Assembly (NCBI GenBank): GCA_023419375.1
Contig: JAEZYD010000048.1
Coordinates: 62,001-126,000, forward strand
DNA: 64,000 nt
Direction: 5' to 3'
Source of the DNA: Pseudomonadota bacterium
Lineage (GTDB): Bacteria; Desulfobacterota; Desulfovibrionia; Desulfovibrionales; Desulfovibrionaceae
The notes under the pieces are model-generated. The model saw only the letters and a program-made list of their open reading frames with translations. It was not told where the DNA came from and searched no databases. The translations under genes were made by a program, and so were the position numbers. Positions within the stretch are counted from its first letter, which is position 1; each line of letters begins with the position of its first letter. Shown one piece after another: positions 26,711 to 36,633 of the stretch.

Positions 26711-28168
26711 TTACGCCGCAGGGGTATTTGACACAACTGCCGGCTCCATATGGATGCTCAAACGCCCCAGTTGGGGCACTGCGGCACGAATGCGCTTTTC
26801 AAGGCGCGTACAGACGTTGTGCGCCTCTTCCACAGACAGCCCCACACTCACATTGCAGTGAAATGAAATGCAGACCCCCTGCTCCGGCAGCACATAGGTA
26901 GAAAATTTGTGCGGCATGGCCGCCAGAGGCTCATTTTCCACCGCTGCCTTGATTTCACTCCAGGCCATCTCTGAAAAAGGTACAGAAACCGAAGCCCCCG
27001 GCTCAAGCGCGGCGCTTGGGGCCTTGGGTTCCATGTGGCTGACGATCTCAACACCCGGCAAAGTCTCCCGCAGTGTGTCCTCAAAAGCCTTGACCCGCGC
27101 ATACGCCCGGTCAAAAGGCATCTGGCCCGGCAGTTCAACGTGCAGTTCGATATGGCAGGCGCTGTCAGCGCTCAAGATATGCACATCATGAACCGCAAGG
27201 CCATGCTCAGATGCGGCAATCTGCACCAGGGCAAAGGGATTGTTTTCATCAATGCGGCACGATTTGCGAGGCTCCACGTGCACGGTCACGTCCGCTCCGG
27301 GCAAAACGCCAGCAACGGCTTCCTCAGCCTCATGCGCGAGGCGATGTCCATCGCTGACCTTCAGCCCCGGCGCCACGCCCACAGTCAAATCCACAAAATT
27401 CTGCGGCCCGCTGGTGCGCACTCGCACCCGCGTGACCTCGGAAATGCCCGCTATTTTTCGCACGGCTACCACAATGGCTTCGCTCGCCTGTGATGAGCCG
27501 GAATCCATCAGCATATTCACGGCATCCGAGGCCATGTGCATGCTTGCCCGAAAAATAATCGCAGCCACAAGCAGGGCCGCCACCGTATCTGCCTGCGAAA
27601 GCACCCGGCTTATGGGGTCAGGCAGTTGCAGGGCCTGCGCAAGCCATACAGCCAGCACGCCAACAAGCACCACGGCAGAAGAAAGAATATCCGTGGAAAA
27701 ATGCAGGGCATCAGCTTCCAGAGCCTGGCTGTTGAAGTTTTTGGCAACCCGCCGCAAAACGCGTACCCGGTTGATGTCAACAGCCATGGAAATCGCCATG
27801 ACGCCAACACCCCAGAGCGAAGGTACAACAGGGCTTGAGCCTGAAGCGAGGCGCTGAACGCCCTCGTACACCACCCACACGCAGGTGACGAACAAAAGCA
27901 CAGTCTGCGCAAGAGCCGAGAGATTTTCGGCCTTGCCATGACCGTAAGGATGCCGTGAATCTGCAGGCTTGGCTGAAATTCTCACCGCAGCAAGGGTAAG
28001 GGCAGCCGCCAGCAGATCAAGGCCGCTGTGCAAGGCTTCAGACAATATGCCAAGGCTGTTGGTATACAAACCGACAGCAAGCTTGATGCTGGTAAGCCCC
28101 AGTGCCGCGAGCAGCGACAACATGGCTGCGCGGCTTTTTTCGCTGGCGCCATTATCCATAACGTTCAT
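26711..28168 (-). CDS. Cation diffusion facilitator metal exporter, extended C-terminus
   Basis: Inner-membrane divalent metal/proton antiporter. It has six membrane helices in about the first 215 residues, with both metal-site motifs (HSGLD after ILSEAL, and DALHFSTD) and the HPYGHGKAE loop. At 485 residues it exceeds the usual 300 or so: the cytosolic part appears to hold two or three successive ZT-dimer-like domains (GVAPGLKVSDGHRLAHEAEEAV, then two weaker copies). The exported metal cannot be predicted safely; Fe/Zn/Mn types use the DD-HD pattern. It stands alone between hairpins. Confidence 0.88.
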   Translation of the reverse strand: MNVMDNGASEKSRAAMLSLLAALGLTSIKLAVGLYTNSLGILSEALHSGLDLLAAALTLAAVRISAKPADSRHPYGHGKAENLSALAQTVLLFVTCVWVVYEGVQRLASGSSPVVPSLWGVGVMAISMAVDINRVRVLRRVAKNFNSQALEADALHFSTDILSSAVVLVGVLAVWLAQALQLPDPISRVLSQADTVAALLVAAIIFRASMHMASDAVNMLMDSGSSQASEAIVVAVRKIAGISEVTRVRVRTSGPQNFVDLTVGVAPGLKVSDGHRLAHEAEEAVAGVLPGADVTVHVEPRKSCRIDENNPFALVQIAASEHGLAVHDVHILSADSACHIELHVELPGQMPFDRAYARVKAFEDTLRETLPGVEIVSHMEPKAPSAALEPGASVSVPFSEMAWSEIKAAVENEPLAAMPHKFSTYVLPEQGVCISFHCNVSVGLSVEEAHNVCTRLEKRIRAAVPQLGRLSIHMEPAVVSNTPAA

Positions 28169-28271
28169 AATACGTTTCCTACAGAAGGATTAAATATACG
28201 GAATTGCAGAGGTTGGAACGCGAAACGCGCCGATTGCAGGCGTAGTCAGAAAAGTGCATGGGGGTTATGTG

Positions 28272-28311
28272 ACACAAACCGGCTGTTTTTTGCAAAACAG
28301 CCGGTTTGTGT
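28272..28311. terminator. Long palindromic hairpin downstream of bamD
   Basis: Perfect 18-bp stem (ACACAAACCGGCTGTTTT and its complement) with a 4-base loop, 37 bases past the bamD stop. T runs lie within the stem rather than after it. It likely ends the trxA-trxB-bamD transcript. Confidence 0.75.
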
Positions 28312-28347
28312 AATCTGACAACTTTCAGGAATAACCGTTACGGATTG

Positions 28348-29079
28348 TTACAGCCAGGTAAACCACTGCTTCCAGCTGCCTTCACGCTTTTCTCGGACTT
28401 CCTGCGACTGCGCCTCACGATAGTTGTGATAGGCAGCAAGGCTCTTTTCCTTGGCATGCTCGGCAACTTCAGGCACATCCTTGAAGTTTTTCATAATGTA
28501 TTCGTAACGGTGCCACGCCGGGCCATACTTTTTCATGTGCCAGAACACGTCGGCAATATACAATTCGTGTTCGGCCATAAGCTGACGGCACGTGCGCATG
28601 TGTTCTTCCGCGCTCTTGGAATAGGGCGAGTCGGGGAAGGTCTGACGCAAACGGTCAAAGTAGTCGTAAGCTTCCTTGAGTTCTGTGGTGGCCCTGTCGA
28701 TGGAGCGGAACTGCTTCATGAGCGACATGCCAGTCTGGTACAGAACATAGGGGATAGCTTCGTGGCGAGGATGCAGCGACTCGAAATCCTTGTAGGTTTC
28801 GGCAGCAAGCTCATATTCCTCGTCGAGGAAGTAGGCATCCGCAAGCGACAGTTCCGCATCAACCGTATACGGGCTGAAGGGATACGTATCGCGAAGTTTG
28901 TTGTACAGCTCCACGGCGCGCACGTAGTTTTTCTCACTCATGGCGTCATTGGCGGCTTCAAAAACCTCCTGGGCGGTGTCTTCCGCCGGCGGCAGGTAGA
29001 TCATATCAATGATGCCGCAACCGGAAACCGCAAACATGCTTATGACAAGCAAAATGGAGCGAAGCAGTTTTTTATGCAT
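28348..29079 (-). CDS. bamD: Outer-membrane assembly lipoprotein BamD
   Basis: TPR lipoprotein of the BAM complex. The 243 residues have a lipoprotein signal ([21 protein letters not shown], lipobox VSGC) and TPR helices including [26 protein letters not shown], the recognisable BamD motif, and [18 protein letters not shown]. The start at 29079 overlaps the trxB end by 8 bases, so translation is probably coupled. Confidence 0.92.
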   Translation of the reverse strand: MHKKLLRSILLVISMFAVSGCGIIDMIYLPPAEDTAQEVFEAANDAMSEKNYVRAVELYNKLRDTYPFSPYTVDAELSLADAYFLDEEYELAAETYKDFESLHPRHEAIPYVLYQTGMSLMKQFRSIDRATTELKEAYDYFDRLRQTFPDSPYSKSAEEHMRTCRQLMAEHELYIADVFWHMKKYGPAWHRYEYIMKNFKDVPEVAEHAKEKSLAAYHNYREAQSQEVREKREGSWKQWFTWL

Positions 29080-29998
29080 GGAGCTGTTCCAAAAATACAA
29101 ACGCCGCCTGCGCGGCAGTTGCGCCGTCACCGGCGGCAGTGATTACCTGACGACAAAGTTTGGAGCGAATATCACCGGCTGCAAAAACGCCCGGAATGCT
29201 GGTACGCATTTCCGTATCGGTGATAATGAAACCTTGTGCGTCACGTACGACCTCTGCGGGCAAAAAGCCGGTGGAGGGTTCATATCCCACGTAGACGAAA
29301 AGCCCGTCTACGGGCAAATGACGTTCCTCTCCGGTCTTCAGTTCCTTAACCGTCAGACCTGTCAGCTCGTTTTCGCCGTGCAAACGGCTCACAACGCTGC
29401 TGCGCAGGATCTCGATCTTGTCGCCATAGGCGTCAAGCTTATCCTGATAAATCTTGTGCCCGCGGAATTCATCGCGGCGATGGATAAGATAGAGCTTTCC
29501 CACAATCTTTGCAAGATAAAGCGACTCTTCCAACGCCGAATTACCACCGCCTACAACCGCCACGGTCTGATTGCGAAAGAAATTGCCGTCGCAGATGGCG
29601 CAATAGGAAACGCCATGACCGCGCAGCCGATCTTCGCCCTCAAGCCCAAGCGGCTTGTGGTGCGCTCCGGAACAAACAATGACCGTCTTGCCGATATAAT
29701 CCACGCCGCCGGCGCGAACAGCAAAACGACCAGCCGAACCGGTTACGGATTCAACAGATGCAGCTTTCCGGTCAACATCAAGACCGGACAGATGTGCTTC
29801 AAAAAGATCCGCCAGCTCATAGCCTTTGATGCCCTTGGGAAAACCGGGATAGTTTTCCATGGCCTCAGTCTGCAAAATCTGACCACCCGCTGCCAGTTGC
29901 TCGGGCATAAGCACCGAGCAACCAGAGCGGGCCAGATACATTGCTGCCGTAATGCCAGCGGGGCCGCTGCCTATGACTACGGCATCATATTCTTTCAT
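29072..29998 (-). CDS. trxB: Thioredoxin reductase
   Basis: FAD/NADPH enzyme that reduces thioredoxin, 308 residues. It has the FAD motif [19 protein letters not shown], the redox-active CAICDG (near residues 135-140), the NADPH motif [15 protein letters not shown] and the C-terminal FAD motif [11 protein letters not shown]. It overlaps trxA by four bases (ATGA). Confidence 0.96.
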   Translation of the reverse strand: MKEYDAVVIGSGPAGITAAMYLARSGCSVLMPEQLAAGGQILQTEAMENYPGFPKGIKGYELADLFEAHLSGLDVDRKAASVESVTGSAGRFAVRAGGVDYIGKTVIVCSGAHHKPLGLEGEDRLRGHGVSYCAICDGNFFRNQTVAVVGGGNSALEESLYLAKIVGKLYLIHRRDEFRGHKIYQDKLDAYGDKIEILRSSVVSRLHGENELTGLTVKELKTGEERHLPVDGLFVYVGYEPSTGFLPAEVVRDAQGFIITDTEMRTSIPGVFAAGDIRSKLCRQVITAAGDGATAAQAAFVFLEQLHA

Positions 29999-30318
29999 GC
30001 CAGAGCCTTTGTATCAATAAGGTCTTTCAGGGCAGCCTTGGTGACAGCTCCGGTGATCTGCTCTACCGTTTCACCCTTTTTGAAAAGGACAAGAGTCGGG
30101 ATAGCGCGGATGCCAAACTTGGTGGGCGTGGCCGGATTTTCGTCCACGTTCATTTTTACGACACGCACCTTGCCATCATACTCAGTGGCCAGTTCGTCAA
30201 TGATGGGGCCAACAGCGCGGCAAGGACCGCACCAGGGAGCCCAAAAATCGAGCAGAACCGGAAGATCGGACTTGAGCACAACGCTTTCAAAGGTGGCGTC
30301 AGTGACCTGTTCAGCCAT
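29995..30318 (-). CDS. trxA: Thioredoxin
   Basis: Small disulfide reductase, 107 residues, with WAPWCGPCR and the cis-proline segment [20 protein letters not shown] precedes the ATG. It heads trxA-trxB-bamD, an operon joining thiol redox control to envelope assembly. Confidence 0.97.
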   Translation of the reverse strand: MAEQVTDATFESVVLKSDLPVLLDFWAPWCGPCRAVGPIIDELATEYDGKVRVVKMNVDENPATPTKFGIRAIPTLVLFKKGETVEQITGAVTKAALKDLIDTKALA

Positions 30319-30415
30319 AACTATCTCCTTACGTTGCTTTGTATCGCTCCACGGCCACTATTGGCCTGTGACGCGAACAGAAGCGCATTTAAAGTGTATG
30401 CTTCTGTATTGACTA

Positions 30416-30444
30416 AGAGTAGATACCAATGTGCTCTCTGTCAA
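30416..30444 (-). promoter_or_regulatory. Sigma-70 promoter for trxA-trxB-bamD
   Basis: Perfect -35 TTGACA and -10 TACTCT with a 17-base spacer on the minus strand, about 100 bases upstream of trxA. Confidence 0.7.
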
Positions 30445-30479
30445 GACAATCTCTTGTTTTGCATGGTCTCTTGACACTT

Positions 30480-31553
30480 TCAGCACAAGCTGCACAACAT
30501 GTCATCGGGTATGATTTTGCCACGGGGTATGGTTTCCATACGCAAATCATGACTGAAACCCCGTGCGCCCAAGAGCCATCCAGCATGGGCAATCATTGCG
30601 GCATTATCGGTACATAACAGGGGGCCGGGAATGTAAGCCTGGCCTCCCCTGCCTTGCATGAGCTGTTCAATTCGCTCACGCAGCAGTGAATTGCAGGCTA
30701 CCCCACCCGCCATCAGCAGTGTTGCAACACCGGGGTTGCGGTCAAGCGCCCGAGTCATCTTGGCGCACAAGGTATCCACAACAGCCAGATTGAATGAAGC
30801 GCAATAATCCTTAAGCGCTTGCGGCGCATGGGCAATATCTGTCAGCGGACGAGGCCATTCCTGCCCCGCCAACTGATGCGCGGCAAGCCCTGTTGCGGCA
30901 GTCTTGAGGCCGCTGAAGCTGAAATCCAGATTGTCATTATCGAGATAAGGCCGGGGAAACATGGTTGGCGTGGCATGCCCTGCCCTGGCCAGAGCGTCCA
31001 TAAGCTTGCCGCCAGGATAAGCCAGACCGAGAAATTTGCCAACCTTGTCAAAAGCTTCACCAGCAGCGTCATCAAGAGTGCGCCCAAGAAGGCGGCAATC
31101 CCATGGCGATTCAAGCCTGTAGATGTGCGTGTGCCCGCCCGACACCAGCAGACCAAGGGCCGGAAAATGCAATTCATGCTCCAGCCCTACTGCCAGAAGG
31201 TGCGCATGCAGGTGGTTGACGCCAAGAAAAGGCTTGCCAAGGCCAAGGGCCAGCCCTTTGGCAAAGGCAACACCCACCAGCAGACTGCCAAGCAGGCCTG
31301 GCCCGCGCGCCGCTGCCACAAGATCAATATCAGAATTGGCTTTGCCGCTGCGCCGCATCAGTTCGTCAAACAGCGCGCCCACAAAGCGGTAATGCTCGCG
31401 CGAGGCAAGTTCCGGCACCACGCCGCCAAACAGAGCATGCACATCGGCCTGGCTTGCAAGCACGGCATCCACAAGCCGCCCGTCTTCAACCAGCGCCAGT
31501 GCGGTTTCGTCGCAAGAACTCTCAATTCCCAAACACAACATGCTGTTCGCCAT
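30480..31553 (-). CDS. tsaD: tRNA N6-adenosine threonylcarbamoyltransferase TsaD
   Basis: Transfers threonylcarbamoyl to A37 of ANN-decoding tRNAs. The 357 residues have [17 protein letters not shown] at the N-terminus, the metal-binding NHLHAHLL (HxxxH near residues 118-122), [10 protein letters not shown] and the late [13 protein letters not shown] and [12 protein letters not shown] second ATG four codons in (31541) is an equal candidate start. It converges with nothing and follows fbp on the same strand. Confidence 0.95.
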   Translation of the reverse strand: MANSMLCLGIESSCDETALALVEDGRLVDAVLASQADVHALFGGVVPELASREHYRFVGALFDELMRRSGKANSDIDLVAAARGPGLLGSLLVGVAFAKGLALGLGKPFLGVNHLHAHLLAVGLEHELHFPALGLLVSGGHTHIYRLESPWDCRLLGRTLDDAAGEAFDKVGKFLGLAYPGGKLMDALARAGHATPTMFPRPYLDNDNLDFSFSGLKTAATGLAAHQLAGQEWPRPLTDIAHAPQALKDYCASFNLAVVDTLCAKMTRALDRNPGVATLLMAGGVACNSLLRERIEQLMQGRGGQAYIPGPLLCTDNAAMIAHAGWLLGARGFSHDLRMETIPRGKIIPDDMLCSLC

Positions 31554-31578
31554 TTACGGTCAAAGGCCGATACAATAA

Positions 31579-31607
31579 GGCAGCCGCCGCAACTACGCGG
31601 GGCTGCC
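31579..31607 (-). terminator. Weak hairpin between fbp and tsaD
   Basis: GGCAGCC pairs with GGCTGCC around an inner CGC/GCG pair. On the minus strand only a broken T run follows, so read-through from fbp into tsaD is likely. Confidence 0.4.
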
Positions 31608-31614
31608 GCAAAAG

Positions 31615-32622
31615 CTATCTGCCCGCGTGACGGGCGTAGATTTTTTCCACAGCCTCAACATCCAGCGTTGAGCCGATGTACAGAGGCGTGCGCGCGTGGA
31701 GCTTGTCCGGCACCCTTTCAAGAATGCGTCCATGCCCGTCGCTCGCCTTGCCGCCAGCCTGCTCTGCAAGAAAAGCCAAGGGGTTGGCCTCGCACATCAG
31801 GCGCAGTTTGCCATTGGGCTTGTTGGCATCGGGCGGATACATGTAGATACCGCCGTTGATGAGCGTACGGTGAAAGTCGGCCACCAGCGCGCCCACATAG
31901 CGCGAAGAATAGGGCTTGCCGTCCGAAGTTTCGCAACCGTGAAACCAGTTGACGGCATCGCGGGCTGGCGCATCCCATTTCTTCCAGTTGCCTTCGTTGA
32001 CCGAATAAATATGGCCCTGTTCGGGAATGCGCATGTCAGGGTGGGACAGCAAAAATTCACCCACGCCAGGATCAAGGGTAAAGCCGTGCACGCCCTGCCC
32101 TGTGCTGAGAACAAGCATGGTGGAAGGACCATACAGAATATACCCTGCCGCTACCTGCTTGATGCCGGGTTGCAGCACTTCATCCAGCGCAACCTCGTCG
32201 GTATGGCCCTCGGGCCTGCGCAAAATGGAAAATATGGTGCCGACATTGATGTTCACATCAATATTTGACGACCCATCCAGAGGATCAAAAATCAGAATAT
32301 AGTCTCCGCGCGGGAATTCCTTGCTCACCCGGATAAGTTCTGCTTCTTCTTCCGACCCCATTGCGCAGAGAGCGCCGCAACGCTCCATGCGATAAAGCAG
32401 GATGCGGTTGGCGATGGAATCCATCTTCTGCACGTCTTCACCCTGAACGTTCACTTCGCCCGTGCCGCCGAGAATATCAAGCAGGCCAGCTTTGGCGATA
32501 CGACGGGAAATGCTCTTTCCCGAAAGGATCAGGTCGTACAGAAGACCAGTAAACTGGCCCGTTGCCTGAGGGCTACGCTTCTGATGCAGCAGCAGGTGTT
32601 CCGTAACCGTGATGTCAGCCAT
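31615..32622 (-). CDS. fbp: Fructose-1,6-bisphosphatase class I
   Basis: Gluconeogenic phosphatase, 335 residues, with the metal-binding motif [14 protein letters not shown] (near residue 108) and the late [35 protein letters not shown] that forms the substrate site. GGAG precedes the ATG. The family is normally AMP-inhibited. Confidence 0.95.
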   Translation of the reverse strand: MADITVTEHLLLHQKRSPQATGQFTGLLYDLILSGKSISRRIAKAGLLDILGGTGEVNVQGEDVQKMDSIANRILLYRMERCGALCAMGSEEEAELIRVSKEFPRGDYILIFDPLDGSSNIDVNINVGTIFSILRRPEGHTDEVALDEVLQPGIKQVAAGYILYGPSTMLVLSTGQGVHGFTLDPGVGEFLLSHPDMRIPEQGHIYSVNEGNWKKWDAPARDAVNWFHGCETSDGKPYSSRYVGALVADFHRTLINGGIYMYPPDANKPNGKLRLMCEANPLAFLAEQAGGKASDGHGRILERVPDKLHARTPLYIGSTLDVEAVEKIYARHAGR

Positions 32623-32797
32623 TGGGGGCTCCTTACAACATCCAGAAAATTGAGAGGAACAATTGAGCCTTTACCCCTGAAATGGAAAATTCGCCAAGTA
32701 AGCAAAAAACCTTACGAATCTTCCGCCGCAATAAAATTGCATGACAAAACCGCTTGCCAGCATGCGGACTTTTTCAGGATGCACATCTTCCAAAATA

Positions 32798-32823
32798 CTT
32801 GCGCCGCCTCGGGGCGGCGCAAG
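32798..32823 (-). terminator. Terminator after the five-gene pgsA operon
   Basis: Perfect 11-bp GC-rich stem CTTGCGCCGCC / GGCGGCGCAAG with a 4-base loop, 17 bases past the lipoprotein gene stop. It is followed on the minus strand by TATTTT and on the plus strand by TTT. Confidence 0.85.
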
Positions 32824-32839
32824 TTTAATCCAGAATGCG

Positions 32840-34216
32840 TCAGTTCCGTGGCCCGAAGGGGCTTGGCCGCCCACCCGGCAGTGCCGCTGGCTCTTCGCCA
32901 GCCGGAGCTGCGGAATCAGGCTTGGCGGCTGCCGGTGCTGCAGCTGGCGCGGCAGCCGGGGCATCAGTCTTGCCGCTGCCTGCGCTGCCAGTGTCGGCAG
33001 GCTTTGCAGCGTCATCGCCGTCCTTGGGGCCAAAGGGGCTGGGACGTCCGCCGGGCAAGGTGGCGGCATCTTCATCAGGCGCTATGCCAAGGCCGACAGG
33101 CGGCTTTTCCTTGCCCTTGGGTGCAGCGGCGCGGGGTGTGCGGTCAACAGAGGCATTTTCACCTGCAAGCTGACGTTCCTGCACCTTGCGACGCTCGGCA
33201 TTTTTACGCTTGAGCAGCATGCTGTCCTTGCTGCCGGGCTGAATGTCCGCCCCGCCAGCAGGTTTGGCAGAAGGCTGATCAGCGGTGGCTGTGGCCTGTT
33301 CAGGCGTAACGTCTACGTTCAGGCCTTCTTCAAAGCGGTTTTTGTTCTTGCGCTCTTCGTGAGGCGGCGGGGTAAGTTTGGGGCGATCCTTGGGGAAGAA
33401 TGCGAGCCCCTGCTCCACACTGCCATTGCCCTGCGGGAAATTGCCCGACTCGGCCACGGCGAAAACCAGGGGCACATTACCCAGGAAGCGCACGTTATAG
33501 TAGAAGGTGCCGTTCACGTTGGTGCAGGTGCCGGAAGTGCTCTTTGCGGTCACTTCGTCCCAGTTCACGCCCGCAAGCGGGGTCGAGGCGAAATCATACT
33601 TTCCGGGCCACAGCAAAGCCTGCGGCGAAAGAATGACAACGTCCTGCGGCGTCTGGGAGTATTGCATGAGCGAACGCATGTCGAAGTTGGCAACAACAAC
33701 ACCGAGGAATTCCGTTCCGTCATAGATCGGCGAACCAAGCAGAACTTCAGGTCCAAAGGAGGAGTTCTGCACATCAGCGCGCAGGGCGCGCGTGCTCTGC
33801 TTTTTGTCTTCATAAAGCAGCGGAATGAAATCCAGCGGCTTCATGGGATTGGCAGGTTCCTGCCCAAGAATGGTGCCGTCGTACTTTACCCCGGCAAAAC
33901 CACTGACCCAGGGGAAGGAGGTAAGGAAGGAAGCAAGCCACTCGCGCGTCGGCGGTTTGTCGGCATTGAGCATGGTCCGCTCAAGGCGGGTCAGCTCAAC
34001 GTCAATACCCATCATGCTGTGCGTGAGGGAAAGCGCCTGGGGCGAAAGATTGCCCTTTTCTTCAAAATCCACGGTGGCCGGGGGGCTCACATAGGTGTTC
34101 CACAACGACTTTGTGGATTTCCAGACGTTCTTGGTGGGCTGGTATGAACTGCAACCCGTTACAAGAGATGCAGCAAGTGCCAGCAAAAAGAAATAACGCA
34201 CATATGATTTCAACAC
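32840..34216 (-). CDS. Cache-like periplasmic lipoprotein with repeated C-terminal motif
   Basis: A 458-residue lipoprotein (signal LKSYVRYFFLLALAASLVTGC). Residues 60-250 look like a periplasmic Cache/PAS-like sensor fold (WVSGFAGVKYDGTIL, LLGSPIYDGTEFLGVVVANFDMRSLM); no signalling domain follows. The last third is Pro/Ala/Lys-rich and disordered, with LPGGRPSPFGP repeated near 387-397 and again at the very C-terminus. GTG at 34216 was chosen because AGGGAG lies six bases upstream; an ATG at 34231 overlaps the previous stop but puts the signal peptide five residues in. It ends an overlapping five-gene run. Function unknown. Confidence 0.7.
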   Translation of the reverse strand: MLKSYVRYFFLLALAASLVTGCSSYQPTKNVWKSTKSLWNTYVSPPATVDFEEKGNLSPQALSLTHSMMGIDVELTRLERTMLNADKPPTREWLASFLTSFPWVSGFAGVKYDGTILGQEPANPMKPLDFIPLLYEDKKQSTRALRADVQNSSFGPEVLLGSPIYDGTEFLGVVVANFDMRSLMQYSQTPQDVVILSPQALLWPGKYDFASTPLAGVNWDEVTAKSTSGTCTNVNGTFYYNVRFLGNVPLVFAVAESGNFPQGNGSVEQGLAFFPKDRPKLTPPPHEERKNKNRFEEGLNVDVTPEQATATADQPSAKPAGGADIQPGSKDSMLLKRKNAERRKVQERQLAGENASVDRTPRAAAPKGKEKPPVGLGIAPDEDAATLPGGRPSPFGPKDGDDAAKPADTGSAGSGKTDAPAAAPAAAPAAAKPDSAAPAGEEPAALPGGRPSPFGPRN

Positions 34217-34230
34217 AGTGTTCTCCCTCA

Positions 34231-35367
34231 TTAACTGTGCGCCCTGGCTTCGACACGTTCTGCCAAAGCTTCAAGCATGCTTATCAGCTTGTCCTTGCCG
34301 CTGGCATGTTCTGCCGTTGCAGCGGGTTGGACAGTATCTACCGTCTGGGCGTTGCCCAGTCGCGCAGTCAACGTAGTAATGCGCTGACGCAAATCAGCGC
34401 TTTCTTCCGGATGTACCGCTGCGGCAGCAAGCTCATGGTAAATATCAAGCGCACCCTTGATGTCACCCTGTTCTGCCAGCACTTCGGCCATAGAGCGGGT
34501 ACGCAGCGAAAAACGCTCCTCCCCTTCATCTGCATCTTCTACAACAACAGCTTCGGACTGGGTGACCGGGGCAGCATATGCGGCGTAGGCATCTGCACCG
34601 CGAGCCAGCATGGAAGGAATGCCTTCCGATTCTGCTGGCAGGGCCTCATCGTCCGCCATGGCAAGATCAGGATCAAAATCAATGGGATCGTGCGCGTCAA
34701 CGTCATCAATATGAACATCAGCATCAAGCGGGGCATCTGCGTCATGCATGGCGGTTGCCAAGCCGGGAACAGTTGCCAGAACAGGAGCGGCAACGGTTTG
34801 CTCGGCCACTTCTGGCACGGGCGCTGCGGCCCCGGTTACTGCCGGATTTACAGCCGTTGAAGGCGCTGCAAATGCCGCCTCATGTGCGGATGGCTCAGCA
34901 GGGGTGGATGCCTCGGCACGCGCCTGCAAACTGGCGTGAGCGTCGGTAGCGGCTCCTGCTCCAGACAGGGAGGCCAGCCCCTGGTTGATGACTTCGTGCA
35001 ATGATACGGGACCCTTTGAAAAATTGAGGGCCAGAAAACGCAGCACGGCGGCAGTATCAGGCGCATCGCCAGCAGCATTGATGCAGGCGGCCCATGCCTG
35101 CCAAAAGCCTGCATAGGTAGAAAACATTTTTGTCAGCCTGCCCACCTGCTTTTCGCAGGCTTCGAGCCGATTGGCGGTGTGCAGCAGCTCTATGAGAAAA
35201 AGCCTGGCTTCAAGAAATTCCTCGTGCCGGGCAAGCCCCTGCTCCAGAATTTCAACGGCTTCATCTGTGCGGCCAGCTTCGGAAAGCAGACGCGCCAGAG
35301 GAAAAAAGACCTTGGAATTGGGCTCAAGCTCCAGGACTTCTTTATACCATTCAATTTTTTCCGTCAT
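34231..35367 (-). CDS. TPR-repeat protein, function unknown
   Basis: A 378-residue soluble protein. The N-terminal 130 residues hold TPR-like helix pairs (WYKEVLELEPNSKVFFPLARLLSEAGRTDEAVEILEQGL). A long acidic, Ala/Pro-rich linker follows, then a last TPR-like unit (SMAEVLAEQGDIKGALDIYHELA) and a helical end. There is no signal peptide. It overlaps ftsB by four bases and its stop overlaps the next gene. The context suggests an envelope or division-associated scaffold, but that is only inference. Confidence 0.75.
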   Translation of the reverse strand: MTEKIEWYKEVLELEPNSKVFFPLARLLSEAGRTDEAVEILEQGLARHEEFLEARLFLIELLHTANRLEACEKQVGRLTKMFSTYAGFWQAWAACINAAGDAPDTAAVLRFLALNFSKGPVSLHEVINQGLASLSGAGAATDAHASLQARAEASTPAEPSAHEAAFAAPSTAVNPAVTGAAAPVPEVAEQTVAAPVLATVPGLATAMHDADAPLDADVHIDDVDAHDPIDFDPDLAMADDEALPAESEGIPSMLARGADAYAAYAAPVTQSEAVVVEDADEGEERFSLRTRSMAEVLAEQGDIKGALDIYHELAAAAVHPEESADLRQRITTLTARLGNAQTVDTVQPAATAEHASGKDKLISMLEALAERVEARAHS

Positions 35368-35672
35368 GGTTTCTGCTCCCGCCCCGTTTTCGCCACCTCG
35401 CCAAAAAGATAGAGCACCTCATTATCGCGAATATAGTGGAGGCGCTGACGAATGACTTTTTCCATATACTGGCTGTCGGACTGTAAAAGGCGAATTTCAC
35501 GGCTCAGAGAGAGGTTTTCCGCATCAAGGCTTGCAATCTGCTTTTCAAGCTCGGCGTACTGGTGCTTGAGCTCACGGTATTCAATAAGGCCAGTGGGTCC
35601 CCAGACCATGCGGGCAAAAAACACCACATTGACAAGGCCCAGCACAACCAGAATGAAGGTACGCCAAAACAT
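35364..35672 (-). CDS. ftsB: Cell-division protein FtsB/DivIC family
   Basis: Small bitopic division protein, 102 residues: one N-terminal membrane helix (FILVVLGLVNVVFFARMVWG) then a coiled coil (ELKHQYAELEKQIASLDAENLSLSREIRLL) and the FtsB-like end VIRQRLHYIRDNEVLYLFG. It overlaps the preceding stop by one base and the next start by four, so expression is coupled. Confidence 0.85.
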   Translation of the reverse strand: MFWRTFILVVLGLVNVVFFARMVWGPTGLIEYRELKHQYAELEKQIASLDAENLSLSREIRLLQSDSQYMEKVIRQRLHYIRDNEVLYLFGEVAKTGREQKP

Positions 35673-35926
35673 TATTGCAGCAGCCGTTGAGGTTGAGAGC
35701 CGTTACCCGCAGAAAGACGCAATTCTGCCAAAAAAGTGGCCGTGGCTTTTTCAAGCCGCGTAACGTCTTCTTCCGCAAGGTTCATCTGGTCTACCTGATG
35801 CAGATAATCCTTGAGGGTGTTCAGTTCCTGATCAAAGTGACGGCCCCAGACCCCGGCGCGCATGTCGGGCTCCAGCTCCAGAATGGTCTGGATGCAGTTT
35901 TTCAGGCGGATCTGCAACGTACTCAT
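35672..35926 (-). CDS. Small conserved-looking helical protein, unknown
   Basis: An 84-residue soluble, helix-rich protein (MSTLQIRLKNCIQTILELEP...RLEKATATFLAELRLS) with no recognised domain, signal or membrane segment. Support comes from its place inside an overlapping operon: 12 bases after pgsA, and its TAA overlaps the ftsB ATG. Confidence 0.7.
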   Translation of the reverse strand: MSTLQIRLKNCIQTILELEPDMRAGVWGRHFDQELNTLKDYLHQVDQMNLAEEDVTRLEKATATFLAELRLSAGNGSQPQRLLQ

Positions 35927-35938
35927 GCGTTGTTCCCG

Positions 35939-36487
35939 TTAGCCTGCCTGTTTACGCGTGTTGCGGTAAAAATCATAGCAATAGTTGGCCCCTGAAACCA
36001 CGGCCAGCACCAGCGCTATATAGAGAAGCACAAGGCCAAGCAACCGCAGATCCATGCCCCACAAAGGGTAATGCAGGGCAAGAGGCACAATGGCAAAAAT
36101 CTGGAGCACGGTCTTGGCCTTGCCGAACTTGTCGGCGGCAAGCACGATGCCCTCGTCAATGGCAATGGCGCGCAGGCCCGTGACCACAAGCTCGCGGCAT
36201 ACAATAATGATAACCACCCATGCGGGCGCCCAGTCCAGCTTCACAAACATGATCAGCACCGAGCAGATCAGCACTTTATCGGCCAGCGGGTCCAAAAACT
36301 TGCCCATGCTGGTGACCATATTGGAGCGGCGGGCAATATAACCGTCTGCCCAGTCGGTCAGGGAGGCAAAAATAAAGGCCAGAGTAGCCAAAATGCAGGT
36401 CATCGGGCCTTCAAAATAGAGCAGCAAAACAACCAGAGGGGTCATTAAAATGCGTAACAGTGTAATTTTATTAGCAAGATTAAGCAT
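35939..36487 (-). CDS. pgsA: CDP-diacylglycerol-glycerol-3-phosphate phosphatidyltransferase
   Basis: First committed enzyme of phosphatidylglycerol synthesis in the inner membrane. The 182 residues carry the CDP-alcohol phosphotransferase motif DWADGYIARRSNMVTSMGKFLDPLADK (split here as DWADGYIAR at about 46-54 and GKFLDPLADK at about 62-71) and several membrane helices. GAGAGGAAG precedes the ATG. It heads the five-gene run that ends with the lipoprotein. Confidence 0.93.
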   Translation of the reverse strand: MLNLANKITLLRILMTPLVVLLLYFEGPMTCILATLAFIFASLTDWADGYIARRSNMVTSMGKFLDPLADKVLICSVLIMFVKLDWAPAWVVIIIVCRELVVTGLRAIAIDEGIVLAADKFGKAKTVLQIFAIVPLALHYPLWGMDLRLLGLVLLYIALVLAVVSGANYCYDFYRNTRKQAG

Positions 36488-36633
36488 TCTTCCTCTCAGG
36501 CGCTCCGTGCGAATTTTTTAAAGCGTTACCACAAAAGAACACGGGAGAAAAGGAGAAAAAAGCTCCCCCGGCGACCGTGCACCAGCCGCCAGGGAAGCCT
36601 GCATTCTATCGGGGCAAACCCGCAGGGGCGCAA

